Assembly (NCBI GenBank): GCA_963965975.1
Contig: OZ014412.1
Location: 2,792,501 to 2,856,500 of the forward strand
Length of the DNA: 64,000 nucleotides
Direction of reading: 5' to 3'
DNA from: Xestospongia bergquistia
Taxonomy: Eukaryota; Porifera; Demospongiae; Haplosclerida; Petrosiidae
In this document: positions 1-12,522 of the stretch, in pieces
How the letters are laid out: each line of letters begins with the position of its first letter
How positions within the stretch are numbered: position 1 is the first letter of the stretch
The notes under the pieces: generated by a model
What the model was told of the DNA's origin: nothing
The model's input: the letters and a program-made list of their open reading frames with translations, nothing else
Database searches by the model: none
Position numbers and translations under genes: made by a program

Positions 1-352
1 ACTGATAGAATTGAAGTGTTAAATTGACACTTTTAGTGGTGTTATTCAATCACTTTAAGCTTGAGCATACATGTGTGATTACATTAACACCATCAATTCA
101 GAGAATGATGACACCATTTCTAGGATTCATTGTGACACTTCTAAGGGTGTCTTTGTTACATTGCAAAAGTGTAAATAGTAGTTATGGCATGCTCACAATA
201 ACACTAATAACAAAATAAAGAAATAAACAATCTTATGAATAATTATATAAATTACATGTTTCAAGAGTTAATAACAAAATAAAACAAATAAACAATAATT
301 ATATAAATAATTATAAAAAATTACACGTTTCACTATTTTATTTATTATATAG
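1..352. other. Non-coding AT-rich flank
   Basis: No convincing exon is seen. The stretch is AT-rich and ends with a splice acceptor (AG at 351-352) before the Ig exon of the next gene. Upstream exons of that gene, including its signal peptide, probably lie outside the window or in this intron. Confidence 0.5.
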
Positions 353-2370
353 CTGTTCAGTTCATATTTATTCCATCTCCTAATATTGGAGTCTATCAAC
401 TAGCACATTATCAATGTTCAGTGGATCATACTGGTGTGACTATTGCTTGGCTTGTTAATGGAACTGGTTCAACTAATAATAATATTATTCAACTTGGCAT
501 TGTTACAAATGGAACAGGATCATCTAACTCCAGTCTTATCATACCTGGATATCGTCAATATAACAATACAGTAGTGACATGTGTTGCCTCAGGTTTTGTG
601 GATGGTAATATTTATTTTAACTTCAGTGAATCTACACTGAGAATACAAGGTATAATTGACAATGGCAAGTGCATTAATTGCTTATTTCATAGTCTTAGTA
701 CACAATGCTTACGTAATTGTTCTAAATATGATTAATGGTAGTTGAGATGGTGCAACGTATAAATTTACAGTAATAAGTAAGACCACCATGTTTGCATGAG
801 TAGCTCTGATACCTCATATTATATTAGTGTTTTTAGTTGTGGCAAATTAAATCCATTGGTTTATAGGCCAAAGTCTGTACATTAAATAAATATTATATCA
901 ACTCAGGTAGAATGTATGTAATTTATATTATACAAAATGGAAATGTTCTTGTTCGTATATAACTCCTTTTTATTTATAGGTGAACAGACTGAAACCACAC
1001 TTAATCTTTTTACCAATCCTCTTGATCCAGTTATTGTTGGTGCTAAAACACCTGATGGAGATAATATTTATATGATTGGGGAAAAGGATTCAAATGGCAA
1101 TCCCACAAAAATTCAAAGATTTGAAGTAGTGGATTTAGATGACAATTCTACTTTTACTAAACTTGATGAAAATGGTACAATAACTTCAGCTGTACACTCA
1201 AGTGGCATGACAATGAAATTTGAATGGGATTCCAATTATACCAGTGTACAGGTCACCCTCATTTTGCCAGACTCATCTCAACAAATTACTATTAACGTGG
1301 ACCTCACTGATGATACTACTAATGCTACTTTGGACATAGAAGATGAACTATTTGACAAACGAAGCATTCGTGACAATGAAATGCCACAAAAAAGTCAAGA
1401 ATCTCATGTAAACTATGCTAAAAAAGAAGTTAGATCAAAGAGAGACGCAACAAATTCTGCGCGTGTTTCCATTAATGTCTTATCTTGTGGACAACCAGAA
1501 CCAGATGCTATTGTCAAAGCAGATGCTTCATTTGATGATTCTACTACCACATACACTGCAGTACAATCTGATACTTCAGGTCTCTACTATGTATATATTC
1601 CAACAGTAGCATCCCCTACAATTGGTGAGGATATAGGAGAAGTCTGCAGTGCTATTGAAATGGTCCTAGATGAAGCCTGTAGCTGGTATGGTGAAATAAA
1701 AGATTATATAAGTTACTTCTCTAAACATAGTGTAGACAAACTCATCTGTTATTATCTTGGTAATGGTATTAAACTTGTAGTCCCCCAACTAAATTTGTTA
1801 CCTGTTTACAAATTTTGCAAGTCCATCTTTAAAGGAGTCCACTACTACTGTAACAAAATAAATGCACCAATTTTGTCTGGAGTAATAGATAAGAAAAAGA
1901 GCGAGTTGATCTGTGAACTTATTACTGATTACACTGATAATGCAATTGACTCCTTCAGAGATACCGAGGTTAGTCTTACCCCATTTGCCATCTTTCCTGC
2001 TGGTCACATTGTTACTGGTTCCAGTAAGGTTCTTTCTTTACCACCTGGATCAAGTATTGTATCAACTACCTTTACAATTGATGATGATACATCATTCCAG
2101 ATTACAAGTTTGACAGTAGTTCCTGCTGATCCTGATCCAGGAGAAGATTACGCTGTTACCGTACGATACGAATGTTACACATCCTCAACAAGTGTCATGA
2201 TGTCAATCGTAGGAACAGATGGGTATACAAACACAATTTACTGTTCTGGAGGGCCATCTTGTATCCTGAATGTTCCAGGTGCATTAGCTCTTGTCCAAGA
2301 CATAATCACTGTAAGAATCTCTGACTCTTCCAGTCCAACCATAACTCGTAAAGCATTCATAATATTCTGA
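353..2370 (+). CDS. Ig domain joined to secreted furin-site module (LFM-1), 5' partial
   Basis: Two exons are supported: 353-649 and 980-2370 (stop TGA). The intron between them is phase 1 on both sides. Exon 1 encodes an Ig domain with B-strand Cys (Y-Q-C), C-strand Trp (A-W-L-V) and F-strand Cys (V-T-C). It is closely related to the Ig exon of the class I receptors further along the window. Exon 2 encodes about 463 residues beginning E-Q-T-E-T-T. It holds a basic R-S-K-R-D site, likely cut by a furin-type protease, a cysteine-rich and probably helical middle section, and a Ser/Thr-rich C-terminal part that looks like a beta-sandwich. No membrane segment follows, so the product is probably secreted. 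No signal-peptide exon is visible; it may lie upstream of the window. The second exon is a clear paralogue of 6251-7647, and both stay open over ~460 codons, which argues for function. The family is not recognised. That the Ig exon belongs to this gene is inferred from matching phase and adjacency. Confidence 0.7.
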
Positions 2371-3192
2371 ATGTTATTACAAAGCTTCAAAATATAAAAC
2401 AGAACTTTAATTTGATTTAGAATGTTTTTTATTGATAGGTATAAGTTGTTTTCTTTTAGTAGTAGTTTTCTGCTGATAAACTGTAACTTCGTTCTTTTGT
2501 TATTGAAATATAATTTTTTTTCAAAATTAATGATTGGCCTACAACTATGTTTACTATTTGTATATGGTGGATATTTTGGTATTGAGAATAACTTTTCATA
2601 ATAGCTCTGTGAACAACAATGTAGAGGTCAGTTAATACTATATATGAGGGAAGAAGTATCGTTGATTTTTTTAACAGTTGTTACCCAGTATGTAGTTATG
2701 AATTTTGCACATATACTGTCATCATGTCCTCAACAATGAAATATGAATAATGAGAAAGCTGATGAGAATTGTATGACAAAATGGGGTCATTGTATATATA
2801 GAGCTCATTTGATGATGTATCAATCAGTAAGTGATACATATTATAATAACTTTAATGTATTATATTATATAATTAACTATAGGTGCTATCTCATGAAAGA
2901 AATGATAGGACCTTTCGTTGTTGGGCTCATCAATGTCCTTTGTCTGAATGAACATACATTAGTTCCTGATTATAGTCATTGTTTTGTTTAGCAGTATTAG
3001 CAATGTTACTTAGTCAATTGTTGTTATTGTCTTTCCTTTTTGATTTCTAATAGCTATTCTAATTTTGATGTTGAGTAGTGTTGACCAAGATTTTGTGATT
3101 GTCAAAAAATATCACACTACGTACAATATCAATATATGTGTTAGAACATACTTGTGTTAGAAATGACATGCCCACTAGTTATAGTACAGTAC
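2371..3192. other. Intergenic region with 3' flank repeat and gene relic
   Basis: A 3'-flank segment around 2441-2515 recurs near 7735-7800 and 8705-8775. It is followed by the relic annotated at 2740-2992. No further gene is seen. Confidence 0.5.
2740..2992 (+). pseudogene. Relic of an unidentified cysteine-containing gene, copy 1
   Basis: A short open segment encodes K-A-D-E-N-C-M-T-K-W followed by C-I-Y-R-A-H-L. After a short intron-like gap comes C-Y-L-M-K-E-M. The same order recurs at 9180-9310 and 48780-48970, and a shorter upstream part recurs at 8560-8700. No flanking exons link into a full gene. These look like copies of two adjacent exons from one ancestral gene, carried along by duplication. 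The protein family is not recognised. Confidence 0.45.
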
Positions 3193-3402
3193 CATAGATA
3201 GTATAGACTACGTAAATAAAAATCACCTTAATGTCTTTATAGAGTAATACAATAGAGGTAAGAGTGTGTCTAGGTCACAATGTAAGGTAATAAAAATTAA
3301 TTGATTTTTTTGGACACGGAGTGCGTTTTCAAATGTTCATTCAGTTCTATGGGATCACGTGATCCGTTTCCAATCCCAGTTACGTAGTCTATACTATCTA
3401 TG
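3193..3402. mobile_element. MITE-like element, 23-bp perfect terminal inverted repeats, 7-bp target duplication
   Basis: The first 23 bases (3193-3215) are the exact reverse complement of the last 23 (3380-3402). The element is flanked on both sides by the direct repeat ACAGTAC (3186-3192 and 3403-3409), as expected for a target-site duplication. It is 210 bp long with no coding capacity, so it would be a non-autonomous DNA transposon. A 14-bp perfect palindrome around CACGTG lies inside at 3352-3365. The superfamily is not assigned; a 7-bp duplication is not typical of the commonest groups. Confidence 0.8.
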
Positions 3403-3409
3403 ACAGTAC

Positions 3410-4604
3410 ATACCAGTATTATAACTGACACACCCACTAGATTACCAGTAATATGACAATAATATAATATATGATACAGTACATATAGGGTATATGATAA
3501 AATTATAGTAAAATAATGTCACAAATTGTGCGCACATGACAATATTTTGTAAACTTACCAGTTGATATACATTCTTATGTTTATTCTTTTAATAAAACAT
3601 TTCTAGTGATATGTGCATAAGGGATTGTATTCACAGAGTAATTAATGATCTCATCAATGAATATTAATACACTATAACTATATTTATAAATACCATATAT
3701 AATAGAAAAATTTGCATCATTTGCAAATTCTATTTAATGTTTTTCTTGTGAATCTTTTTGTTTTATGTGGAATGTTTAAAACAATACAATTCATATTCTT
3801 TCTCACTTTATTATTATTTTATCACATAGTTATCAGAGATGTAAAGACACACAACACTATTATTGATTAATTTATCACACCATATGCAGTACACATGTCC
3901 ATCTCAAGTTCAGTAGTAGGTAGTGTATTAGTGATCATATCAACATTCTCATATTGAGGTTGATGAGGGACAGAATATGTTAGTGGGTTAACAGGTGATG
4001 TAAATAAGTGACCCTTTTAATAACACAACACCTCTACTATTGATGTACTCAATTAAAATAACAACATATTTTTTTAATATGAAGCATTGTTACTTCATGA
4101 TTACACAGAGCTAAAGTTTAAACATTTGTCAACAATTTAAACACAGCAAATGTGGACCATTGGCATACTGTTAGAAGTCAAATAATTGTTTTGCCAACTT
4201 TAGTAACCCAAAATAATAGCTACCAAATCACAGGGCCGGGGATACAGTGCCACACACAAAATTGTTGTATTGGTAAGGACAGGTACGACATTGATATCTT
4301 CCAGCAGATTCGATTTATTTGATATATGAAATGCTCCAGTAAGCATTGACCTCTAGCTTTTTCTCTAAGATTGAGACCATATAGTAACTTTGTACAAGTC
4401 AAAACAATAGCACAATATTGCCAAACAGACCTAAGGTTGTATATGCGCTAAAGAACAATAACATATGTTTCATGTAGATATGGCATCAAATAGCACGCTG
4501 CCGAGTGATGAATATTCATATTGCAGTATCGATTACGTATTTATATCCCTTTACCGTACTTGTCATATCCTGATAACTTTTAGCTGGGCATTGATTGCTA
4601 TACA
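3410..4604. other. Intergenic, no gene seen
   Basis: AT-rich. A weak resemblance to a class I receptor tail exon, antisense, is visible near 3880-3990. It includes the CACACCATATGCAG stretch that encodes AYGV on the minus strand and the TTCAGTAGTAGGTAGTG stretch. This is a decayed relic and not a gene. The sequence just before 4605 should hold the promoter of the next gene, but no core element is convincing. Confidence 0.4.
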
Positions 4605-7600
4605 ATGGCAGTTATAATGTTGGTTGGATGCCTTTTTCTTGCAACATTTGGATTTGTTACGGGTGTAGAGAATAAAACAGAAACTTATTCAGCTCAATCT
4701 GCTACTGATGGTATTACAGAGCTTACTGTCAAAGCTGAACTACCTGTAAGGATTATATTATTGTATGCCATTATCATTGTTCATGTGTTAATAATTAATG
4801 GTAGCTTAATCTAAATAACACATAGTTATTATTATAACATATAGAGCACTTTACAGTCAGATCACTACATAGTCTACTTTTCCTTTTAAAGGGAGAAATT
4901 CAATGGCATTCAGATAGTGGAGACTCAGTTCGTATTGTTGTTACAAAATATGCTGAATCTATTTCTGATATTGACAACATTATTATAGAGTTTCAACATA
5001 CTCGGGAATCAGTTGTAGTAACAGCTAACACTCAACCATCTCCACCTAATGCTTCTGGAAGAAATACAGCTAACTTTTTGGTACTTTTCACAACAATTTT
5101 GCTAACTGGAACCATACTTTTTGGAGGAAAATCTTCAAAACTGTTTGTTGTCATAGTCACTTTGATCATTTGCCAGATGTGGTATGCTTTTGCTCAAGTT
5201 GACTCAACATTGTCTGTCAATATAGACATACATGTACCAAGGTAAGAGGTCTTTGGCAATAAAATATTACAAAAAGAAAGATGTAATATTAGTTATCAGA
5301 ATATTATCATTTTGTTATTTACCTAATAAGGTCTAGCCACATAGCTCTAATAATGATATAATTAATTGCATTTTTTAAAAAAACTATCTATGCACAAACT
5401 ATGAATAAACAAACTATATAAGTGCTAGATACAGAACTTCAACTCTATAGACCTTAATTAATTACAAGGAATGTTGTTGTTTTTATTATGTATTCATTGA
5501 TGTATATATTAAGTAAATTAGTTTGGTCATGATGCAGCTAATATTTTGAATGCCAATGTGAAGATATAATTAATAATAATTCTGGAACATTATGTATATA
5601 TTCTGTCAATGTGTTATTAGAGATTAGTATTCATGTGCTTTCTCTAGGAACTTTTCATTTAAAAAAGTGTCACTAATTACTGTCAGAGGAAGTATTCAAG
5701 TTGACCACAAGTTGATTGATTTAGAAACACCACTTCAATGTTCTAGTGGCAGTATAAATATAGGTTTGTTAAGCTACAACTTATGTCACACATGAATCCC
5801 TGCTAATACCTATAGAGTGTCCAAGTTGCTGTAGTGGTAATGGTAAATGTATCAATGGAGAATGTCAATGTGGTATAGGTTATCGTAATGGGACGAGTGA
5901 TTGTGGTAAGTGATTAATTCTCTATTTTTCATATAGTATTCTAAGCATACATGCTCATTTATTAATAAATAATACCATGTACCATCTTAGGCGAGATGGT
6001 GCATGGTTAGGGTAATGCAACTTGTAAATTATTAAAAGAAATGAGGAAGTTTGCGTAAGTCTATTATATGTTTGAATTAGTTTGGTACACCAATTATAAT
6101 AGTGCATTAGTTGAGGAAAGTTAAATCCATTGGTTTGTAGGATAAAGTCAGTACAATAAATCAATACTACATCAGCTCAAGTAGAAAGTATGCAATTTAT
6201 ATTATAAAAAGTGAAATTGTTCTTAATATACAACTTCTGTTTATTTACAGATGAACAGACTGAAACCACACTTAACCTTTTTACAAATCCCCTTGATCCA
6301 GTTATTATCGGTGCTAAAACACCTGATGGAGATAATATTTATATGATTGGGGGAAAAGATTCAAATGGCAATCCTACAAAAGTTCAAAGATTTGAAGTAG
6401 TGGATTTAGATGGGAACTCTACTTTTACTGAACTTGATGAAAATGGTACAATAACTTCAGCTGTACATTCAAGTGGCATGACAATGAGATTTGAATGGGA
6501 TTCCAACTACACCAGCGTACAGGTCACCCTTGTTTTGCCAGACTTATCTCAACAAATTACCATTAATATAGACCTCACTGATAATACTACTAATGCTACT
6601 TTGGACTTAGAAGATGAACTATTTGACAAACGAAGCATTGATGACATTAAAATACCACAAAAAAGAAAACAAAAATTGACTCATATAAATTATGCTGAGA
6701 AAGAAGTTAGATCAAAGAGAGACACAACAAATTCTGCGCGTGTTTCCATCAATGTCTTATCTTGTGGACAACCAGAACCAGATGCTATTGTCCAGGCAGA
6801 TGCTTCATTTGATGATTCTACTACCAGATACACTGCAGTTCCATCTGATACTTCAGGTCTCTACTATATATATATTCCAACAGTAGTATCCTCAACAATT
6901 GGTGAAACTATAGGAGAAGTCTGCAGTGCTGTTGAAATGGTCTTAGATAAAGCCTGTAGCTGGTATGGTGAAGCTAAAAAGTATATAAAATATTTTACTA
7001 AGCATAGTGTAGACAAACTTGTCTGTTATTATCTTGGTAATGGTATAAAACTTGCAATTCCCCAACTAAGATTGATACCTGTTTACAAATTTTGCAAGGC
7101 TATCTTTAAAGGAGTCAACTATTACTGTGACAAAGTAAATGCCCCAATTTTGTCTGGAGTAATAGATAAGAAAAAGAGTGAGTTGATCTGTGAACTTATT
7201 ACTGATTACACTGATAATGCGATTGACTTCTTCAGAGATACTGATGTTAGTCTTACTCCATTTGCCATCTTTCCTACTGGTCACACTGTTACTGGTTCCA
7301 GTAAGGTTCTTTCTTTACCACCTGGATCAAGTATCGTATCAACTACCTTTACAATTGATGATGGTACTTCACTCCAAATCACCAGTTTGACAGTAGTTCC
7401 TGCTGATCCTGATCCAGGACAAAATTACGTTGTTACCGTACGATATGAATGTTACACATCTTCAACAAGCGTCGTGATGTCAATTGTGGGAACAGATGGG
7501 TATACAGACACAATTTCCTGTTCTGGAGGGCCATCTTGTGTCTTGTATGTTCCAGGTGCACAAGCTCTTGTCCAAGACACAGTTACTGTAAGAATCTCTG

Positions 7601-7647
7601 ACCCTTCCAGTCCAACCATTACTCGTACGGCATTCATAGTATTTTGA
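4605..7647 (+). CDS. EGF-containing protein with furin-site module (LFM-2)
   Basis: Five exons join in frame: 4605-4745, 4892-5241, 5648-5763, 5816-5905 and 6251-7647, giving 697 residues. A signal peptide (M-A-V-I-M-L-V-G) starts the protein. Residues ~108-127 and ~131-148 are hydrophobic and could be two membrane spans. Residues ~202-232 form a compact EGF-like unit of the tenascin type (C-P-S-C-C-S-G-N-G-K-C, then G-E-C-Q-C-G). The last exon is the same module as in LFM-1, with R-S-K-R-D at ~385-389, many cysteines in the middle and a Ser/Thr-rich C-terminal end. The EGF-to-module intron is phase 1, the same phase as the Ig-to-module intron of LFM-1. The product is likely secreted or membrane-anchored and cleaved at R-S-K-R. 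Its function is unknown. Confidence 0.78.
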
Positions 7648-9480
7648 ATATTTGAATGTCACTAGAGGCTGCAAAAGTTAAAACAGAACTTTAACTTTTG
7701 ACTTAGCATAATTTTTATTATTAGCTGTAAAAAGTTGTTTTCTTTTAGTAGATGTTTTCTGCTGATAAACTTTAGCTTTGTTCTTTTGCTACTAAAACAT
7801 AATAATTAACAATAGACTTGTTCGTAATATTTAACGATATGAAATATTAAACATTGTATTTCTTTGGAGTGTTTGTTCCTCAAGAGACAATAAATTTTGA
7901 AAATCACATTAATTTCTCTTATTGATGGTCAACTACAAATACATTTGTTGAGATAGATCAGATATTACAATCACATAATTAGTGAGAAAATATTTTAAAT
8001 GGAAATACTCGAAATAGTACATATACATATAAACAGTATTGAATTAGTCAAATATTGTCTGATAACAATATATGCTCATCTCCTTCATTGTCTTCATTAT
8101 GCCCTCTTTTTGTTTAGTAATGAAATATTTATTATTGTAAGAATATAGAATAAATATCATGCTTCAATGTATTATGTTCTATTGACATATGTGATCATCA
8201 AACCTGTCTTGATATTCCCAAGTTAAGTGTAAGTTAGATATATGTGATGGATGTCAGACACAGTTCTATCTAAATGATACAGAAGTAACAGATGAGTGGA
8301 GTAAGTATTGTACTAATATACTGACTACATGTACTGTTGTCTCTGATTCTCATGTAGTGTCTTGTCAGGGATGAGGACAAATATTCAAGCCATGTACATG
8401 TAAAGAAGGATGAGACAACTGCATCATAGTTGGTAGACGACATAAATTACAACCAATTTTGAAAAGTTTACCTAGTTTTTACCATTAAAGAAAGTACGGG
8501 TTTTCTAATATTTACATTTATTATAATAGAAATGTTCCTTCATTTTTATATAGTGCCTCCTCTTTACCTGGTAGTAATTCTAAATGTCCAGGAGGTTGTA
8601 TTATCTCTAACTGTTTAGCTTGTTACTATTCATATAATGATCTTCCCTCTCCTCAATTACCTTCATCATCTCCTCAACAATGTAATATTAATAATGAGAA
8701 AGCTGTAAAATTCTTTTAGTAGATGTTTTCTGCTGATAAACTTTAGCTTTATTCTTTTGTTACTAAAAGATTAATTTTTTCAAAAAAAATTAACAATTGA
8801 CTTACAACTAATGGATTATGACCATTTGTATACAGTGGATAATTTGGTAATGAGAGTAACTTCTTTAACCATATCTCTGTTAACAATGATGTAGTGGTCA
8901 GTTGATTCTATATAATCTTTAAACAGATTGCTATCCAGTATGTATTATGAATTTGTTCAATACACAGATGAGCAACTTATTCAATGTATGTCAAAAATAC
9001 ATTTATTATAATAAAAATATTTCTTTGTTTTTATATCTATATCATACCTATCATTTACCTGGTTGTAACTCTAATTGTCCAAGAGGTTGTGCTATCTCTA
9101 ACTGTTTATCTTGTTACTATTCATATATAATGATCTTCCCTCTCCTCAATTACCTTCATCATGTCCCCAACAATCTAATATAACTAATGATAAAGCTGAT
9201 GAGAATTGTATGACAAAATGGGATCATTGTATATATAGAGCTCATTTGATATTACATCAATCAGTAGGTGGTAGATCTTATAATAACTTTAATATTATTA
9301 TATTATAAGTTTATAACTAACAAAAGTGCTATCTCATGAAAGAAATGAGATATTTCATTGTAGAGTTCATCAATGTCCTCAGTTTGAATGAACTTATGAT
9401 AACCCACCTTAATAATATTACTTATTTCCATTTTGTATAATAATATAAAAACAAGACAGGTAACTAACCATTGCAAACAC
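7648..9480 (+). other. Intergenic region with decayed exons
   Basis: The 3'-flank repeat of LFM-1 recurs at ~7735-7800 and again at 8705-8775. Around 8228-8300 a possible exon reads C-K-L-D-I-C-D-G-C-Q and ends at a GTAAGT donor. A following EGF-like stretch near 8360-8420 carries in-frame stops. Around 8560-8700 lies the upstream part of the relic family (S-N-C-P-G-G-C, then S-N-C-L-A-C-Y-Y). These are remnants of the gene represented at 2740-2992. No intact gene is supported. Confidence 0.45.
9040..9310 (+). pseudogene. Relic of an unidentified cysteine-containing gene, copy 2
   Basis: Contains S-N-C-P-R-G-C followed by S-N-C-L-S-C-Y-Y, then after a shift of frame K-A-D-E-N-C-M-T-K-W and Y-R-A-H-L. 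It corresponds to the relic at 2740-2992 plus the segment at 8560-8700. The frame changes between the two parts and no start or continuing exons are found. Confidence 0.45.
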
Positions 9481-9497
9481 TGCATGTGTGTGCGCGC

Positions 9498-9555
<58 letters not shown>
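9481..9555. repeat. Alternating purine-pyrimidine tract, (GT)n with a (CG)n core
   Basis: Every base alternates purine and pyrimidine for 75 bp. The tract contains a short CG-repeat section (about 9490-9503) and a pure GT run from 9504 to 9553. It is a microsatellite and a good candidate for Z-DNA formation. Confidence 0.95.
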
Positions 9556-9556
<1 letters not shown>

Positions 9557-9669
9557 ATATGTAGTTACTATACTCACACACATCATAAACAAACCTATTA
9601 TTCTAATCTAAACACAATTATTACAAAGTTAAGCAACAAAACTGAATAGTCTAATGTCATTCATGAGTA

Positions 9670-11635
9670 CTAGTCTTCTATAAAAAAGATAATGGCTTTT
9701 AGTCTTTTCCTAGAGACCTGAGGTTGTCCGTGTTGAGAAGTGCTTTGTTGAGAAGTACTATTATTTCCAGCACAGCAACAAATGCAAACAAACAGTATAA
9801 TGCAGCCAATGATAGAAAAGAATACAGCAAAACCAATTGATAATCCTATAGTAATATCTGGTCCATCAGAATTATCCCCTATTATTATTTAAGCAAAAAA
9901 GAAAATCATTTTATAATCAATGACATATTGTAAATATTCCAATCACCTGAATATTGATTTGGGTTACAAGTAGAAAGTGTTGTATTTGGACCACTGGTAC
10001 TAGATAGAGAGAACTCTATGGATGAGAAAGTGAAATATTCTTTATGACCAGTTATTTACCACATTCCAAAGAGACATCCTTGCTATGATCACAATTATGA
10101 TATTGAGATGATGGACAGCTCTCACAAGAAGTAAGACATTTAGTAGATGAACTGGTACACAAAACATTGTCCAACCAAATAGGTTGAGAACTGGAGCCAG
10201 CACTGAAACAAGTAGACAGTTTTGATCTTATATTACAATATGATAATTATTACAGATGATATATATCATTCTTTTGGTTGTCCAAACCACTTACTCTATA
10301 TCATTACTTTATCTAGGTCATGAGGGAAAAATTATGATAAGAGTGGCTAGAATGTTTGTACATTCCTTCATTGATGTGTTAAGTGCATTGTATTTGTGGT
10401 TTTGTATAATTTATATACACACAATATATAATAATTATTATAATTATTATATGTGAATATATTTGATCCAAACATTATATGTATGAGGGAGTGTACAAGT
10501 ACAATGTCTTAATTGAGATAGTAGTTATTACTGTCATAATATTTTCTAATGTACAATAGTAAGTTATAACAGACATTGTACTTAGGAAGGAATGATGGAG
10601 TAACAACTTATTAAATTTTAATAAAAATATATGCAGACAATTCTTTTAATTATTAATAGCATATAGATTATGTTAACATATAACTTACTAGATCGATGTA
10701 TTATAATTATAACGAGAGTAGTTTGAATAACCAAGCTGTCGACAGGCAACATTAGCATCAGTTGCCCCAAAACTATCATCACAGACTGTTCCCCATTGTC
10801 CATTACAATAGATCTCAAGACGACCTTGGTTGGAGTAGGTTCCATTAACAATACGAAGTTGTCCTGTAAAAGGATTCTTATTCCAGATCTTTTTAGAATC
10901 TAAATATATAACATAATTTTAATATTATAGTAATTAATAGAAAAATATACTTACAGCAAAGAACAATAACATCGTTTATGTTATCATTACAATAAGTGGA
11001 GTAATGTGATCTGTAACTACACTGCAAGAGAACCAGGTAACTACTAGATCTACAGTCAACATCTTCTAACAAAGTTGGAGCTCTGTCTGTTCCATAACTG
11101 TTTGAAATATAAATAAAACACATTATCAATGCAATGCAACACAGCCATAAATCTCACATTGATGTACTTCCAGCAAAAGTGTAACTGGATGCACCAGTAA
11201 AGGCTAGTTGATGACATATCACATCAGCTTCATAAGAACCAAAAGAAGTATCAAGACAGATGTTACCCCAAGTACCATCATAATAGATTTCAACTATACC
11301 CGTGCTATAGGATTGAGTTGGTGAGTATTGACCAGATATTATTAGACGAAGTGCTCCAATACCTAATAAATAACTATATAGTTATTAGGATATTATATCA
11401 TATTATACTGTTCAGGGGCCTAATCTTCTATAACCTCCTTCAATTCTTAACTAGATTTGGTTATAATTATACACATATACATATATTGAATAAGAATATC
11501 AGAGTTATCATAATATTTACAAAGTGCCCATTATATTACTTTAATGCTCATGTAGTTACTAACTAATGTACCTTGTCCATTGATAGTTGAGAAGAGAGCA
11601 AGAAATCCAATAAAATAAATCAGAGTAAGTTTCAT
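9670..11635 (-). CDS. Two-domain SRCR transmembrane receptor
   Basis: Seven exons on the minus strand join in frame: 11572-11635, 11158-11362, 10955-11097, 10689-10899, 10060-10202, 9947-10015 and 9670-9878 (347 residues). Residues 1-21 are a signal peptide (M-K-L-T-L-I-Y-F). Residues ~22-137 form SRCR domain 1 (L-R-L-I, then G-T-W-G-N-I-C-L-D and V-I-C-H-Q-L). Residues ~138-255 form SRCR domain 2 (G-Q-L-R-I-V-N-G, then G-T-V-C-D-D and V-A-C-R-Q-L-G-Y). Each SRCR domain is split by one intron at the same place. A short linker leads to a membrane span at ~287-316 rich in Ile/Phe/Cys, then a ~30-residue tail without tyrosine. SRCR proteins bind proteins or polyanionic ligands at the cell surface; the ligand here is unknown. 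All intron phases match, so the gene appears intact. Remnants of a paralogue occur near 19.3 and 34.9-35.4 kb. Confidence 0.88.
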
Positions 11636-12522
11636 GGTCAGAACTGACAACCAGCAACTACTAGCGGGCATTATATAGGACCCTTTGTCTTATGAATATG
11701 CCAAACTTATATATTTTGTGATGCGTGGGAATGTTTAGTATTAATTTCAATATTATAATAATGAAGCCTCATCTCTGTTACCAATCATTCGGTAATAGCT
11801 GTAAATTATGTACCTTTCCATCCCTTATCCACTATTTATCTTTAGATGCATTTTTCTAATAGAAATGAAATGAAATCAAAACATATACAATTACTGTATT
11901 TGTGAACAAATGACCTGTCTCAAAAATTTTTTTCTTATATATATTAGGAGATAGGAGATCTGTAAGAGCTGCTTAGCCATAAAGTGATGCTACCACCTGT
12001 TACAGTACCAGAGGTGATATCACAACCTTATTGTAATCACATTACAAAGACTTATAATGATAAGTCTTGGTAATGTGATATAGTGCTGCTATTTCAGTAA
12101 ACCAATTGTACACAAAAGAGTAACTTAAATTACTTTAAAGGAGACAAATTCAGCAATATTGAACTGGATTGATTTTAATGGTAGAATTTTGCCAGTAATT
12201 GTCAAACTCAAACATATAAGTGATTAATCAAAGTAAATTAATTTAAGATTACTGTTTATATTATCCTGGTTTTAATGAGTTCATATTTTATAATATACAT
12301 TATCTATAGTAACTAACATTAATTAATCATTTATAATAACACATCTGTTCCTGTTTACTTAAATATTAAAGTTGCTGACTCTGTAATTTGGGTTGGGTTA
12401 GCTGAAGAAATTTTGAATTTTCAAGTTTTTATAGGCAAAGATCAACCTTCAGTTAGTGAATGAAGAAGTAAATATAATACATATTAAGATGTTTATATAC
12501 TTTATTAACTAGATTATATTCA
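11636..12522. other. Divergent intergenic spacer between SRCR gene and R1
   Basis: The two flanking genes are transcribed away from each other, so both promoters must lie here. No core promoter motif is convincing. An imperfect hairpin at about 12036-12080 pairs two ~20-base arms (ATCACATTAC...AGACTTA with TAAGTCT...GTAATGTGAT) around a short loop. Confidence 0.5.

Noticed and set aside
7452..7674. Minus-strand open frames opposite the LFM-2 last exon
   Set aside because: They are antisense shadows of a conserved coding exon; the plus frame is open for 465 codons and has a paralogue.
10256..10456. Plus-strand open frame with hydrophobic residues within the SRCR gene
   Set aside because: Lies in an intron of the minus-strand SRCR gene and has AT-rich composition without supporting signals.
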